From Cognatundibacterium aquatile (GTDB taxonomy: Bacteria > Pseudomonadota > Gammaproteobacteria > Burkholderiales > Burkholderiaceae_D): a stretch of DNA of 64,000 nucleotides. Position numbers and translations under genes: made by a program. Under the pieces are notes generated by a model, which saw nothing but the letters and a program-made list of their open reading frames with translations, did not search any database and had not been told where the DNA came from. Location: positions 186,288 to 250,287 of the forward strand of contig NZ_JACOFT010000005.1 in the NCBI RefSeq assembly GCF_014699135.1, written 5' to 3'. The number at the start of each line of letters is the position of its first letter. The stretch's first letter is position 1. Shown here in pieces: positions 1 through 9,289 of the stretch.

Positions 1-470
1 ATACCGAAACGGCGGATCTTGAACGTGAGCGCAAAGAGCTGGCGGCAGATCCTGCGCATGAGCATGAAGAATTGCGGGATATTTACATTGCCCGTGGCCT
101 CGATGCAGAACTGGCGGCTGCGGTGGCGACACAACTGATGACACACGATGCACTCGGTGCGCATGGACGCGATGAGCTTGGGATTTCCGATGCATTGGCG
201 GCAAGGCCTGTGCAGGCGGCTCTGTCATCGGCAGCCACGTTTGCAATCGGTGCGGTTTTACCTTTGCTGGTGGTTTTCTTGTTTCCCGTCCATTGGCTGA
301 TGTGGTCGGTCGCGATCAGTGCGCTGCTGTTTCTTGCTTTACTGGGGTCGGTTGCGGCGTATGCCGGTGGTGCCTCGGTGACGGTGGCGGCTGCCCGCGT
401 TACCTTCTGGGGAGCGCTGGCGATGGCGCTGACGGCCGGCGTCGGTACCTTGTTTGGCGTTGCGGCCTGA
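1..470 (+). CDS. VIT1/CCC1 family membrane protein, 3' part
   Basis: This is the C-terminal part of a vacuolar iron transporter (VIT1/CCC1) family protein. The 5' end lies outside the window and the reading frame is open from base 3. The visible part starts with a charged, soluble helical stretch (ERERKELAADPAHEHEEL), followed by an IYIARGLDAELA segment and HDALGAHGRDELGI, which are typical of the cytoplasmic loop of bacterial VIT proteins. Two or three hydrophobic helices then close the protein. In characterised relatives the family moves Fe2+ or Mn2+ across a membrane, and the acidic/His loop binds metal; the substrate here is inferred from family only. A strong hairpin terminator follows 80 bases downstream. 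Confidence 0.85.
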   Translation, partial: TETADLERERKELAADPAHEHEELRDIYIARGLDAELAAAVATQLMTHDALGAHGRDELGISDALAARPVQAALSSAATFAIGAVLPLLVVFLFPVHWLMWSVAISALLFLALLGSVAAYAGGASVTVAAARVTFWGALAMALTAGVGTLFGVAA

Positions 471-550
471 GGCTGTCTGCCGTCTTTCCGTAGCTGTCTT
501 GAATTCTTGTGACTGCGGATCAGTGTGTCAGTATGCAAAATGACATCCGC

Positions 551-578
551 AAAAAGCCCGGTCACGCCGGGCTTTTTT
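551..578. terminator. Bidirectional intrinsic terminator
   Basis: An 11-bp stem (AAAAAGCCCGG / CCGGGCTTTTT) with a 5-base loop and T runs on both strands. It lies between two convergent genes, the VIT-family gene and the lipoprotein gene, and can serve both. Confidence 0.9.
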
Positions 579-595
579 TATACTGAAAAATCGTA

Positions 596-1465
596 TCAGC
601 TAAGAGCCTGTGCCAGTGCTGTTTTCACATCTGTATCAGTCCAGTTAATCACACGGCTTTCCGACGTGTTACTGCAGGTGAGTTTGACCTGTGTGGTTGA
701 AACGAATTGCACGCCAACATTGACGCATGTCGAACCTGCCGTACCGACAGCCACCGTGTATTGTCCGCTGGCAGGACGCTGACTCATATTGGTTGAGTCA
801 GCATTGACGACGAGATTGCTGGATGTGACAACCCGATTGGCGTTGCCATGATTACGGGTATAAGTAAAGCCGCTGGTCGTACTCAGGCTGCTACCGCTAT
901 TGGTGCTGATGCTGGAAACCGACCCCACGCTGAAGCTTGAGCCCGTTGTCAGGGAGATACCCAGGGTGCCATTCATCACCTGAGTCATTTCCTTGCCCGT
1001 AGTCGATGTGTCGTCGGTCGCGCTGAAATTGATGGTGTTAATCGTATAGCGTGTTGTGCCTATGCTGCTGCCATCTTTTACAGTGATATCACCATTATTT
1101 TGCAGTGTCGCTGATTTGATGCTGCCGACTTGAACCGGGATACCGGTTAGCCCACCCAGGTAGCCGTTGTCCGCCGGAAACCTGCGGATGCAGTTGTTCA
1201 TCGTTGTCAGACTGGTGAGATACGAAACACTACCGCCACCGCCGCAACTGCCGTTGTTGCCAGCGATGACAGCCATGTCGTGAAAGTTTGCCAGCATTTG
1301 CGTACCAGTCCAGCTTTCAGCGAATACCGTCAGTGCTTCGGTCAATCCAGCGCTCGTGGTTCCTGTTGTTGAGCCTGATGTCTTGCTGGTATCGTCGCCA
1401 CCACACGCGCTGAGAGCGGCGATCATAGTGATCATGAGCAGACTGTTTTTGCTAACTGGTTTCAT
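596..1465 (-). CDS. Hypothetical lipoprotein, Ser/Thr/Gly-rich
   Basis: A predicted 289-residue secreted lipoprotein of unknown function. The start at 1465 is chosen because it has an AAGGA site just upstream and gives a classic lipoprotein signal: basic N-terminus, hydrophobic core, then LSAC with the lipidated Cys at about residue 21. A longer frame reaches 1582 but puts the signal peptide 39 residues inside. The mature part opens with an Asp/Ser/Thr/Gly linker and is rich in Ser, Thr, Gly and Asn throughout, with few charged residues. It has scattered cysteines (for example SCGGGG and NNCI) that could pair in the periplasm. I recognise no domain. It stands alone, read toward the VIT gene and sharing its terminator. 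Confidence 0.75.
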   Translation of the reverse strand: MKPVSKNSLLMITMIAALSACGGDDTSKTSGSTTGTTSAGLTEALTVFAESWTGTQMLANFHDMAVIAGNNGSCGGGGSVSYLTSLTTMNNCIRRFPADNGYLGGLTGIPVQVGSIKSATLQNNGDITVKDGSSIGTTRYTINTINFSATDDTSTTGKEMTQVMNGTLGISLTTGSSFSVGSVSSISTNSGSSLSTTSGFTYTRNHGNANRVVTSSNLVVNADSTNMSQRPASGQYTVAVGTAGSTCVNVGVQFVSTTQVKLTCSNTSESRVINWTDTDVKTALAQALS

Positions 1466-1592
1466 AGACGTCCTTGAAAAAATCGGCTGACATTTCATGA
1501 TGAGCAGGTCAGGTCTGCCCCATTGACAACATGGTAAGCCCGTATTGTAACGGGTAATATCCAAGATGGCAGGGCTATTCAAGCGGATTCGG

Positions 1593-2150
1593 TCATCGGG
1601 AGGATGTTTGTGAATTGTTATCTAGCTTGTGGATCACGGCCAATGCTTCTTTGGTCCATTGTATGCGCCCCTCTTCGTAGGCGATTCCGGCTTTCAGAAT
1701 CAGATAGTGAATTTCGTTTTCGCGCGACAGTGATGGCGCGTTAAAGTCACGCTCTTCGATTGTCCGATAATTGGCCAACTCCTGTTCATGCAGATGCAAG
1801 CGTTTTTCCAGTTCCTCGCTGATTCCCAGCGGACCAATGGCAGCTTCAGCCCGCAGTTTCAGCATCAATTCATCGCGCAGACGCAGTGGGGCGGCGCTTT
1901 CGGCGGCCCAGCGCTGCAATTCTGCACGTCCTGCTGGCAATACCTCGAATCGCTTTTTACCCGCGCGGCCACCTTCGACCTCACTCGAGCTGACCCAGCC
2001 GTTTTCCTCCATACGTGCGAGTTCACGATAAATCTGCTGATGCGTCGCATGCCAGAAATAACCGATGGATTTATCAAAGCGGCGTGCCAGTTCATAACCG
2101 GAACAGGGTTTTTCGATCAGGGAGGTCAATAAGGCGTGGGGCAGGGACAT
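1593..2150 (-). CDS. PadR-family transcriptional regulator
   Basis: A 185-residue PadR-type repressor. The N-terminal winged helix (about residues 1-80) reads ALLTSLIEKPCSGYELARRF, then the recognition part around HQQIYRELARMEENGWV and a basic wing (GGRAGKKRFEVLPAGR). The C-terminal half is helical and matches the Vir_act_alpha_C type found in PadR proteins. PadR proteins act as dimers that release DNA on binding phenolic or other small ligands; the ligand here is unknown. The frame extends to 2201, but 2150 fits the family N-terminus and keeps the gene clear of the inverted repeat at 2193-2214. It is divergent from fadH, so it probably controls fadH and itself. Confidence 0.88.
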   Translation of the reverse strand: MSLPHALLTSLIEKPCSGYELARRFDKSIGYFWHATHQQIYRELARMEENGWVSSSEVEGGRAGKKRFEVLPAGRAELQRWAAESAAPLRLRDELMLKLRAEAAIGPLGISEELEKRLHLHEQELANYRTIEERDFNAPSLSRENEIHYLILKAGIAYEEGRIQWTKEALAVIHKLDNNSQTSSR

Positions 2151-2192
2151 AACAGTACTAGAGTAATTATTCGAGCTTGGTTGGCGACATTT

Positions 2193-2214
2193 TATATGCA
2201 ACCAGTTGCATATA
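2193..2214. promoter_or_regulatory. Inverted repeat, probable PadR operator
   Basis: A perfect inverted repeat with 10-bp arms (TATATGCAAC / GTTGCATATA) and a 2-base centre, sitting between divergent padR-like and fadH genes. PadR-family operators are commonly dyads with ATGCAAC-like half sites, so this is the likely binding site. It lies 43 bases upstream of the regulator start and 86 upstream of fadH, in good position to act on both. Confidence 0.7.
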
Positions 2215-2290
2215 TAAAGTTGTTTCGTTATTCTCTCGCTATCCCTCGTATCGTCTGCTCCATGCGACTGATACTGTTTTTCTCCAATAA

Positions 2291-4315
<2,025 letters not shown>

Positions 4316-4338
4316 TAAAAAAAAGGGAGGAGACATTG

Positions 4339-4785
4339 ATGAATCAACTGCACCCACAAGCAGCGGCATCTTTACAGCGCTGGCATCAAATGATTGCTGC
4401 ACGTGATCTTAACGGGCTGGCGGAGATCGTTCATCCCGAAGCTGTATTTCGCTCACCGATGGCGCATCAGCCGTACGCCAGCGCGCAGGCGGTCGTGCTG
4501 ATCCTGGGCACGGTGATACAGGTATTTCAGGATTTTACTTATCACCGCGAATTCGTGTCAGACGATGGGCTCAATGTGGTGCTTGAATTCAGTGCCAGAG
4601 TCGGCGACAAACAGCTCAAGGGGATTGACATGATTGCTTTTGACGATACCGGCAAGATACGGGATTTTGAAGTGATGGTCAGACCGATGAGTGGTTTACA
4701 GGCGCTGGGTCAGGAAATGGGCGCCAGACTGGCACAATATTTACCTGCTTATAAAGCTGCTAAAACTGCTAAAGCGGCAGAGTGA
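4339..4785 (+). CDS. SnoaL/NTF2-like protein
   Basis: A 148-residue protein of the NTF2-like (SnoaL-type) cone fold. The N-terminal helix (LQRWHQMIAARDLNGLAEIV) followed by HPEAVFRSPM and a sheet with FQDFTYHREFVSDD is typical of this fold. These proteins bind or isomerise small hydrophobic molecules, or have no known activity. The ATG at 4339 has a strong GGGAGGAG site; a TTG directly before it is not needed. It lies 23 bases after fadH and probably shares its transcript, which suggests a role in fatty acid or enoyl-type substrate handling, but nothing in the sequence fixes one. Confidence 0.78.
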   Translation: MNQLHPQAAASLQRWHQMIAARDLNGLAEIVHPEAVFRSPMAHQPYASAQAVVLILGTVIQVFQDFTYHREFVSDDGLNVVLEFSARVGDKQLKGIDMIAFDDTGKIRDFEVMVRPMSGLQALGQEMGARLAQYLPAYKAAKTAKAAE

Positions 4786-4794
4786 TTCTGACAA

Positions 4795-4834
4795 ATACCG
4801 GATACTGCGGCAGGTATTGCCGCATATTCGGTAT
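4795..4834. terminator. Long imperfect hairpin between convergent genes
   Basis: A dyad with inner arms TGCGGCA / TGCCGCA around a 5-base loop and outer arms ATACCG / CGGTAT, lying between the convergent SnoaL-like genes. There is no T run, so it is only a possible terminator or transcript-end stabiliser. Confidence 0.45.
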
Positions 4835-4838
4835 GCGC

Positions 4839-5279
4839 TTACTTGTTCGCGGCCCGCTTTAAAAAACGCATCAGACCTCCGAGCACCGGGAGCTTTTCGT
4901 ACAGTTCCTCGGCGGCATCCCAATAATCTCTGTGCATGGTGACGCGTCCATCGGTGGCAAAGCAGATGTGGGTCGCACCGCGTATGCATTGTTCTTCCCT
5001 GCTGAAACGCTTCATCGTGAACAGGAAATCCCAGCATAAAAATGCATTGTCACCTTGCAGTACGGTAGAGGTGACCAGAAAACGCGGTTGATCCACCTGC
5101 TCAAACATATGCAGAAAAATTCGTTTGATATTATTTGTGCCACGCACTTCATTAAACGGGTCTTTGAAATAAGCATCTTCGGTATAAATCCGGCCAATAT
5201 CATCGACCCCGTTGAGGCTGATGGTTTCAAAAAAACTCACCAGTTTATCCAGACTGGCCTGATGTTCCTGAGGGCTCAT
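4839..5279 (-). CDS. SnoaL/NTF2-like protein, last gene of the lipid operon
   Basis: A 146-residue NTF2-like protein. It has the fold's helical start (LDKLVSFFETIS), the pattern IYTEDAYFKDPFNEVRG and a later sheet strand with CWDFLFTMKRF. It is the last gene of the minus-strand operon; its ATG follows the SDR gene's TAA directly. SnoaL-like proteins often close the conserved COG2907/DUF1365/Cfa/DUF3833/SDR clusters, so a part in the same lipid-modifying pathway is inferred. It is not closely similar to the NTF2-like protein encoded tail-to-tail with it at 4339-4785. Confidence 0.8.
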   Translation of the reverse strand: MSPQEHQASLDKLVSFFETISLNGVDDIGRIYTEDAYFKDPFNEVRGTNNIKRIFLHMFEQVDQPRFLVTSTVLQGDNAFLCWDFLFTMKRFSREEQCIRGATHICFATDGRVTMHRDYWDAAEELYEKLPVLGGLMRFLKRAANK

Positions 5280-6047
5280 TTATAGTCCTGTCACTTTATG
5301 TACAAGATAAAAATAACCGCGATAAGGCAGTAAACGTGCCAGTCGCAGCCAGTTGGTAAAACGTTTAGGGAAATGAATATGAAATTCCCCTTGCTCCAGA
5401 CCCCGCACCAATGCTTGCGCTGCAGCCGGTGCTGTCATTAAGGCCGGCATATCAAAATCGTTGTTTGCCGTCATCGGCGTGGCGACAAAGCCGGGATTAA
5501 TCATATACACCCCAATGTTTTTCGGATGCAGATCCACATACAGTGATTCGCACAGATTAATGATCGCCGCCTTACTTGGTCCGTACGCCAGTGCTTTTGG
5601 CAAACCGGAATAGCCAGCAACCGAACCGACGATGCCGATACCGCCCGCACCCTGTTTTAACAAGGTGGGCAGTATTACCTCCAGGCACTGATACACCCCA
5701 CGCACATTGACGTCGAGCACGTGATTGGCGTCGGCGAGATTAAAACTGTCTGCCCGCATTTCATTGTAGGCGCCGGCGACCACTAAAACCAGATCAAGCT
5801 GTTGCCACTCTGCGAGCAACTGCGTATGCGCTGTTTGTAAACTGACGAGAGCTGTCATATCCAGTGGCAAGGGCAATGCTTTCGGGTAGGCTAGTGCGAT
5901 GTGTTGCAGTTGCTCCCTGTTACGGGCAGAGAGAGCGACTGTCGCGCCTTTGGTCAGTAGCAGCCGTGCTACTTCGGCGCCTATCCCGGTTGATGCGCCG
6001 ATGACCCAGACACGCTTTCCTTGCCAGTCGCGTATGCGTGGATTCAT
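5280..6047 (-). CDS. Short-chain dehydrogenase/reductase (SDR)
   Basis: A 255-residue SDR oxidoreductase. The nucleotide-binding motif GASTGIGA is near residue 18. The catalytic Ser is in GIVGSVAGYSG and the Tyr-x3-Lys pair is in AYGPSKAA. The C-terminus (LARLLPYRGYFYLVHKV) is hydrophobic and basic and may touch membrane. Family knowledge predicts an NAD(P)-dependent alcohol/ketone step; the operon suggests a lipid-derived substrate. Its ATG overlaps the stop of the DUF3833 gene by 4 bases (ATGA), so the two are translationally coupled. Confidence 0.9.
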   Translation of the reverse strand: MNPRIRDWQGKRVWVIGASTGIGAEVARLLLTKGATVALSARNREQLQHIALAYPKALPLPLDMTALVSLQTAHTQLLAEWQQLDLVLVVAGAYNEMRADSFNLADANHVLDVNVRGVYQCLEVILPTLLKQGAGGIGIVGSVAGYSGLPKALAYGPSKAAIINLCESLYVDLHPKNIGVYMINPGFVATPMTANNDFDMPALMTAPAAAQALVRGLEQGEFHIHFPKRFTNWLRLARLLPYRGYFYLVHKVTGL

Positions 6048-6601
6048 TTTGTCTGTCCATCGCGTTTTGTGAATGACAAGGTGACACTGCCGAGATCAAC
6101 GCCAAATTTGCGCATGATCGCACGGTTCAGCATGACCTTTTCATCCATCAGCACCATCACATCGTCAAAATCAACGTGATACACAGTGCCATCAACAGGA
6201 AGTGCCAACACATAATTCCAATGCAGAGTGTTACCGGAAACGATGCCCTGCGCTTCTCCGATCACGTCCGGGGCAGTACCCGTAAAGCGGTCAGGCGCAG
6301 TCTGTTTCAAGGTCCAGATACGTTTTTGTTTAGTGCCGTCAGAGTAAGTAAAGTCTTCATCCAGCGTGCCGGTATCGCCATTCCATTGGCAACGCATGAC
6401 GACGGTGAAGCGTTTGACTATCTTGCCGGAACGGTCCTGAAACATACCCCACGCGTCGAGCGTGCCATTAAAGTATTGCTGCAATACGAGCTGCGGCTTT
6501 TCCTTCGCATAAAGAGCCGGGTCATAAGTGCTGGCGCAGGATGCCAGCAACAGACTGGCAGCCAGTACGACAATATTTTTAAATACGTGATGTAGTTTCA
6601 T
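6044..6601 (-). CDS. DUF3833 family lipoprotein
   Basis: A 185-residue DUF3833 protein. The signal peptide ends in LLLASC with the lipidated Cys at about residue 22, so the protein is anchored on the periplasmic side of a membrane. The family pattern is clear: LVLQQYFNGTLDAWGMFQDR, then MRCQWNGDTGTLDEDFTYSDG. The beta-rich remainder resembles lipocalin-like lipid carriers. Start 6601 gives the best signal peptide; an in-frame ATG at 6622 just after the previous stop is the alternative. DUF3833 genes sit with Cfa/COG2907/DUF1365 genes in many proteobacteria, as here. Biochemical function is unknown. Confidence 0.85.
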   Translation of the reverse strand: MKLHHVFKNIVVLAASLLLASCASTYDPALYAKEKPQLVLQQYFNGTLDAWGMFQDRSGKIVKRFTVVMRCQWNGDTGTLDEDFTYSDGTKQKRIWTLKQTAPDRFTGTAPDVIGEAQGIVSGNTLHWNYVLALPVDGTVYHVDFDDVMVLMDEKVMLNRAIMRKFGVDLGSVTLSFTKRDGQTK

Positions 6602-6626
6602 AGTGTCTTTCAGCGGAGACATTCAG

Positions 6627-7193
6627 TCATTGATAGGTTTTTTCCGAATTGCCCAGCAACTTGTTGCGTAAATCAGGCGCAGAGGTTTTTTTGTCTAACC
6701 AGATCGCAAAAAAAGAGTGTGCAAATTCCGGGTCGCGAATTTCACCGAGAAGTTTGCCGTTCAGATAAAAACGCGCCGCTTCATTCGGAATATGAATACC
6801 GGTAATCCGGCTGCCTTCTTTGACATCCGGAAAAATTCCCTTCATCTGCAGCAGCCATTGCTGCCGTTTTTCCGTTGTGCCGAGTTTCAGTTTGCCGATT
6901 TCATCGATGCTGGCTTCGGCGATTTTGCTGCCATAGAGATTTCTGGCGTAGGTCAGATCCAGCGCGAAACGTTGCCGCATGTCGGATGGACTTCCTGTCG
7001 ACATCCAAAGCGCAGCGTCATAAATTGCCAGCCCGAACCAGCGGTAGGTGCCGGTTCCCTGCAACACTGCATGCGGTATCTCATCACGTATCGGCGGCGG
7101 TGCCTCATTTGCCGCAGCCTTAACACTACAGGCCAGACTGCAGATGCTCAGCAAGAGAGTAGACAGATAACGGTGTGCGGCAACGGTTATCAT
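6627..7193 (-). CDS. Chalcone-isomerase-like periplasmic protein
   Basis: A 188-residue secreted protein of the bacterial chalcone-isomerase-like family. It has a signal peptide (ends near KAAANEA), then VLQGTGTYRWFGLAIYDAALW and ARNLYGSKIAEASIDEI, which are typical of this fold. In other bacteria such proteins accompany Cfa and COG2907 genes and are thought to bind fatty acids rather than flavonoids; no isomerase activity should be assumed. The start at 7193 is chosen because it overlaps the cfa stop by 4 bases (ATGA) and begins a proper signal peptide; the frame extends upstream to 7253. Confidence 0.82.
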   Translation of the reverse strand: MITVAAHRYLSTLLLSICSLACSVKAAANEAPPPIRDEIPHAVLQGTGTYRWFGLAIYDAALWMSTGSPSDMRQRFALDLTYARNLYGSKIAEASIDEIGKLKLGTTEKRQQWLLQMKGIFPDVKEGSRITGIHIPNEAARFYLNGKLLGEIRDPEFAHSFFAIWLDKKTSAPDLRNKLLGNSEKTYQ

Positions 7194-8434
7194 TTTTTGA
7201 CCAAGGTAAATTGCGCCACATCGATATTTCCGGCGCGGAATCCGGCTTCGCAATACGCGAGATAAAATTCCCAGGTGCGTAAAAATTCATCGTCGAATCC
7301 CTGTGCCCTGACTTCCGACAGTTTTTCCATAAATGCTTTACGCCACTCCAGTAAAGTGCGTGCGTAGTCGAGGCCAAAGGTAAAAGTATCAATCACCTGT
7401 AAGCCGTGTTGCTCTGCCAGCTGGTGAAACTTTTCTATCGACGGCAACATGCCGCCGGGAAAAATATATTGCTGAATAAAATCGGTGCCTTTGCGATAAC
7501 GCTCAAATAATTCATCCGCAATCGTGATGCTTTGTATGCAGGCTCGCCCGCCTTGTTTCAGATTACGTTGCAGACAGGCGAAATAGCCGGGCCAGTATTC
7601 TTCCCCGACTGCTTCAAACATTTCTATCGAAGCGATGGCATCGTAGTCACCATGGGCATCGCGGTAATCCTGTATCTGCAGATCGCTGCGTGCATGCAGA
7701 CCGGCGCGTTGCAGGCGTTCGCGGGCAAAATGTAATTGTTCGGTCGATAGCGTCAATCCTGTCACATGGGCTTGTGCATCGCGTGTTGCCATCTCAGCGA
7801 AACCACCCCAGCCACAGCCGATTTCCAGCACTTTGGCTTGCGTAGGCAGATTCAGTTGTTGCAGGATGCGGCGGTATTTCATCTGTTGCGCATCGTGCAG
7901 ACTTTCCACCTGATCCGAGGAAAAGATGGCGCTGGAATAGGTCATGGAAGGGTCCAGCCACAGACGATAAAAGTCGTTACCGATATCGTAGTGGGCATGA
8001 ATATTTTTTTTACTGCCCGCTTTCGAGTTCCGGTTCAGCAGATGTTTGATGCGGTACAAAAGATTACCCCACCAGGTGCCGTAGATGACGGATTCGAGTT
8101 GCGCGCGGTTACGCGTTATCAGTTCTATCAGTCCCGCCAGATGTGTGCTTGTCCAGTGACCGGCAATATAGCTTTCGGCAAAACCGATGTCGCCGGATTT
8201 CAGTACTGCGCGGCAGAGCTGCCAGTTATTCATTTCCAGCATCACGTGGCGGTTGCCGTCATCAGCACGGCCAAAGCGCGCGATCTGCCCATCCGGAAAC
8301 TGTATGCTCAGACTACCGTGCTCCAGCCGGTTCAGTAAGCCAATAACAAAGCGGGCTTCGGCAGGAAACTGCGTGGTGTCCAGTTGTTTTGTCTGGCTGT
8401 TGTCAGGCGACAAAGTAGGATGCAAAGTGCTCAT
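7190..8434 (-). CDS. cfa: Cyclopropane-fatty-acyl-phospholipid synthase family methyltransferase
   Basis: A 414-residue S-adenosylmethionine-dependent methyltransferase of the Cfa family, which adds a methyl or methylene group to double bonds of acyl chains in membrane phospholipids. The N-terminal lipid-binding part includes SIQFPDGQIARFG. The catalytic part has HYDIGNDFYRLWLDPSMTYS and the SAM motif VLEIGCGWGGFAEMA, then SIEMFEAVGEEYW, all classic for Cfa. Length is slightly above E. coli Cfa. In this operon type the enzyme may not make plain cyclopropane lipids: relatives next to COG2907/DUF1365 take part in methylated or furan fatty acid formation. Its ATG overlaps the DUF1365 stop (ATGA). 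Confidence 0.92.
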   Translation of the reverse strand: MSTLHPTLSPDNSQTKQLDTTQFPAEARFVIGLLNRLEHGSLSIQFPDGQIARFGRADDGNRHVMLEMNNWQLCRAVLKSGDIGFAESYIAGHWTSTHLAGLIELITRNRAQLESVIYGTWWGNLLYRIKHLLNRNSKAGSKKNIHAHYDIGNDFYRLWLDPSMTYSSAIFSSDQVESLHDAQQMKYRRILQQLNLPTQAKVLEIGCGWGGFAEMATRDAQAHVTGLTLSTEQLHFARERLQRAGLHARSDLQIQDYRDAHGDYDAIASIEMFEAVGEEYWPGYFACLQRNLKQGGRACIQSITIADELFERYRKGTDFIQQYIFPGGMLPSIEKFHQLAEQHGLQVIDTFTFGLDYARTLLEWRKAFMEKLSEVRAQGFDDEFLRTWEFYLAYCEAGFRAGNIDVAQFTLVKK

Positions 8435-9258
8435 CGGCTAACCTCTTGCGATGGTGGAGTTGGTTTGGAAAAAAATGGAACTCGTTTTAACCACAGGCGC
8501 AATGCTTGCAGATGGATGCGGGCAACGACACCGAAAGTCATCAGCGGGTAGCGCAACATCACTTTGACGATCTGTTGATCGGTCATTGCCTGCTCCTCAC
8601 CAGAGACGCTGGTGATCAGCACCGGCCCCTGACGATCGTCATAATCAATTCGGGCAATGTGACGTATGTTGTGTTGCGCATCGTGCTGCTGCGTCTGTAA
8701 AAAACGGAAGCGGTAATTGCCCTCTACTGCACAGAAAGGCGAAACGTGAAAGATTTTTTTTGCATGCAATTCCTGCCCGTTGAGCAGCGTGTCGCCTTGC
8801 TCCAGTAAATAGATATGCTTTTCACCAAAGGTATTGCGAACCTCACAGACAATCGCTCTGAGGCTGCCATTGCGGCGGTGGCAAAACCAGAAAGACACAG
8901 GATTAAACACATAGCCAAGCACGCGTGGAAAACATTGCAGCCAGATTTCGCCATCAGCATCGTTGATGCCGTGCTCGTGCAATATCGCATCGAGCCAGTT
9001 GCTGAGCGGCTGTTGAGCATCGCCATGATCTTTGTCGAAAAATGACAGCAGATTAAAACGATTGTGTGAAAAAAAGCGGGCATGCACCGGCAAGGTTTGT
9101 GACGTCAGCACACGTACAGGTACACGGATAAAAAAGACGCCGTAGCGAAACGCATTTTTTGCCGGGCGCAGGCGTTTATGCATGACCTCACCGGTACACA
9201 GACGTATCGTCGGTGATGCGGTCTGCTGTTTCAGTGTAGCGTTATCTGTTTGTGTCAT
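8431..9258 (-). CDS. DUF1365 family protein
   Basis: A 275-residue DUF1365 (COG3496) protein. The family signature is clear: LCTGEVMHKRLRPAKNAFRY at the start, then FSHNRFNLLSFFDKDHGD, then VFNPVSFWFCHR and a VCEVRNTFGEKHIYL segment. Function is not established. It occurs almost always beside the COG2907 FAD oxidoreductase and Cfa, as here, and is thought to work on membrane lipids with them. It lies 31 bases after the oxidoreductase gene and overlaps cfa by 4 bases. Confidence 0.88.
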   Translation of the reverse strand: MTQTDNATLKQQTASPTIRLCTGEVMHKRLRPAKNAFRYGVFFIRVPVRVLTSQTLPVHARFFSHNRFNLLSFFDKDHGDAQQPLSNWLDAILHEHGINDADGEIWLQCFPRVLGYVFNPVSFWFCHRRNGSLRAIVCEVRNTFGEKHIYLLEQGDTLLNGQELHAKKIFHVSPFCAVEGNYRFRFLQTQQHDAQHNIRHIARIDYDDRQGPVLITSVSGEEQAMTDQQIVKVMLRYPLMTFGVVARIHLQALRLWLKRVPFFSKPTPPSQEVSR

Positions 9259-9289
9259 CGTTTATTGGGCTGAGATAAAGCGATCGGTG

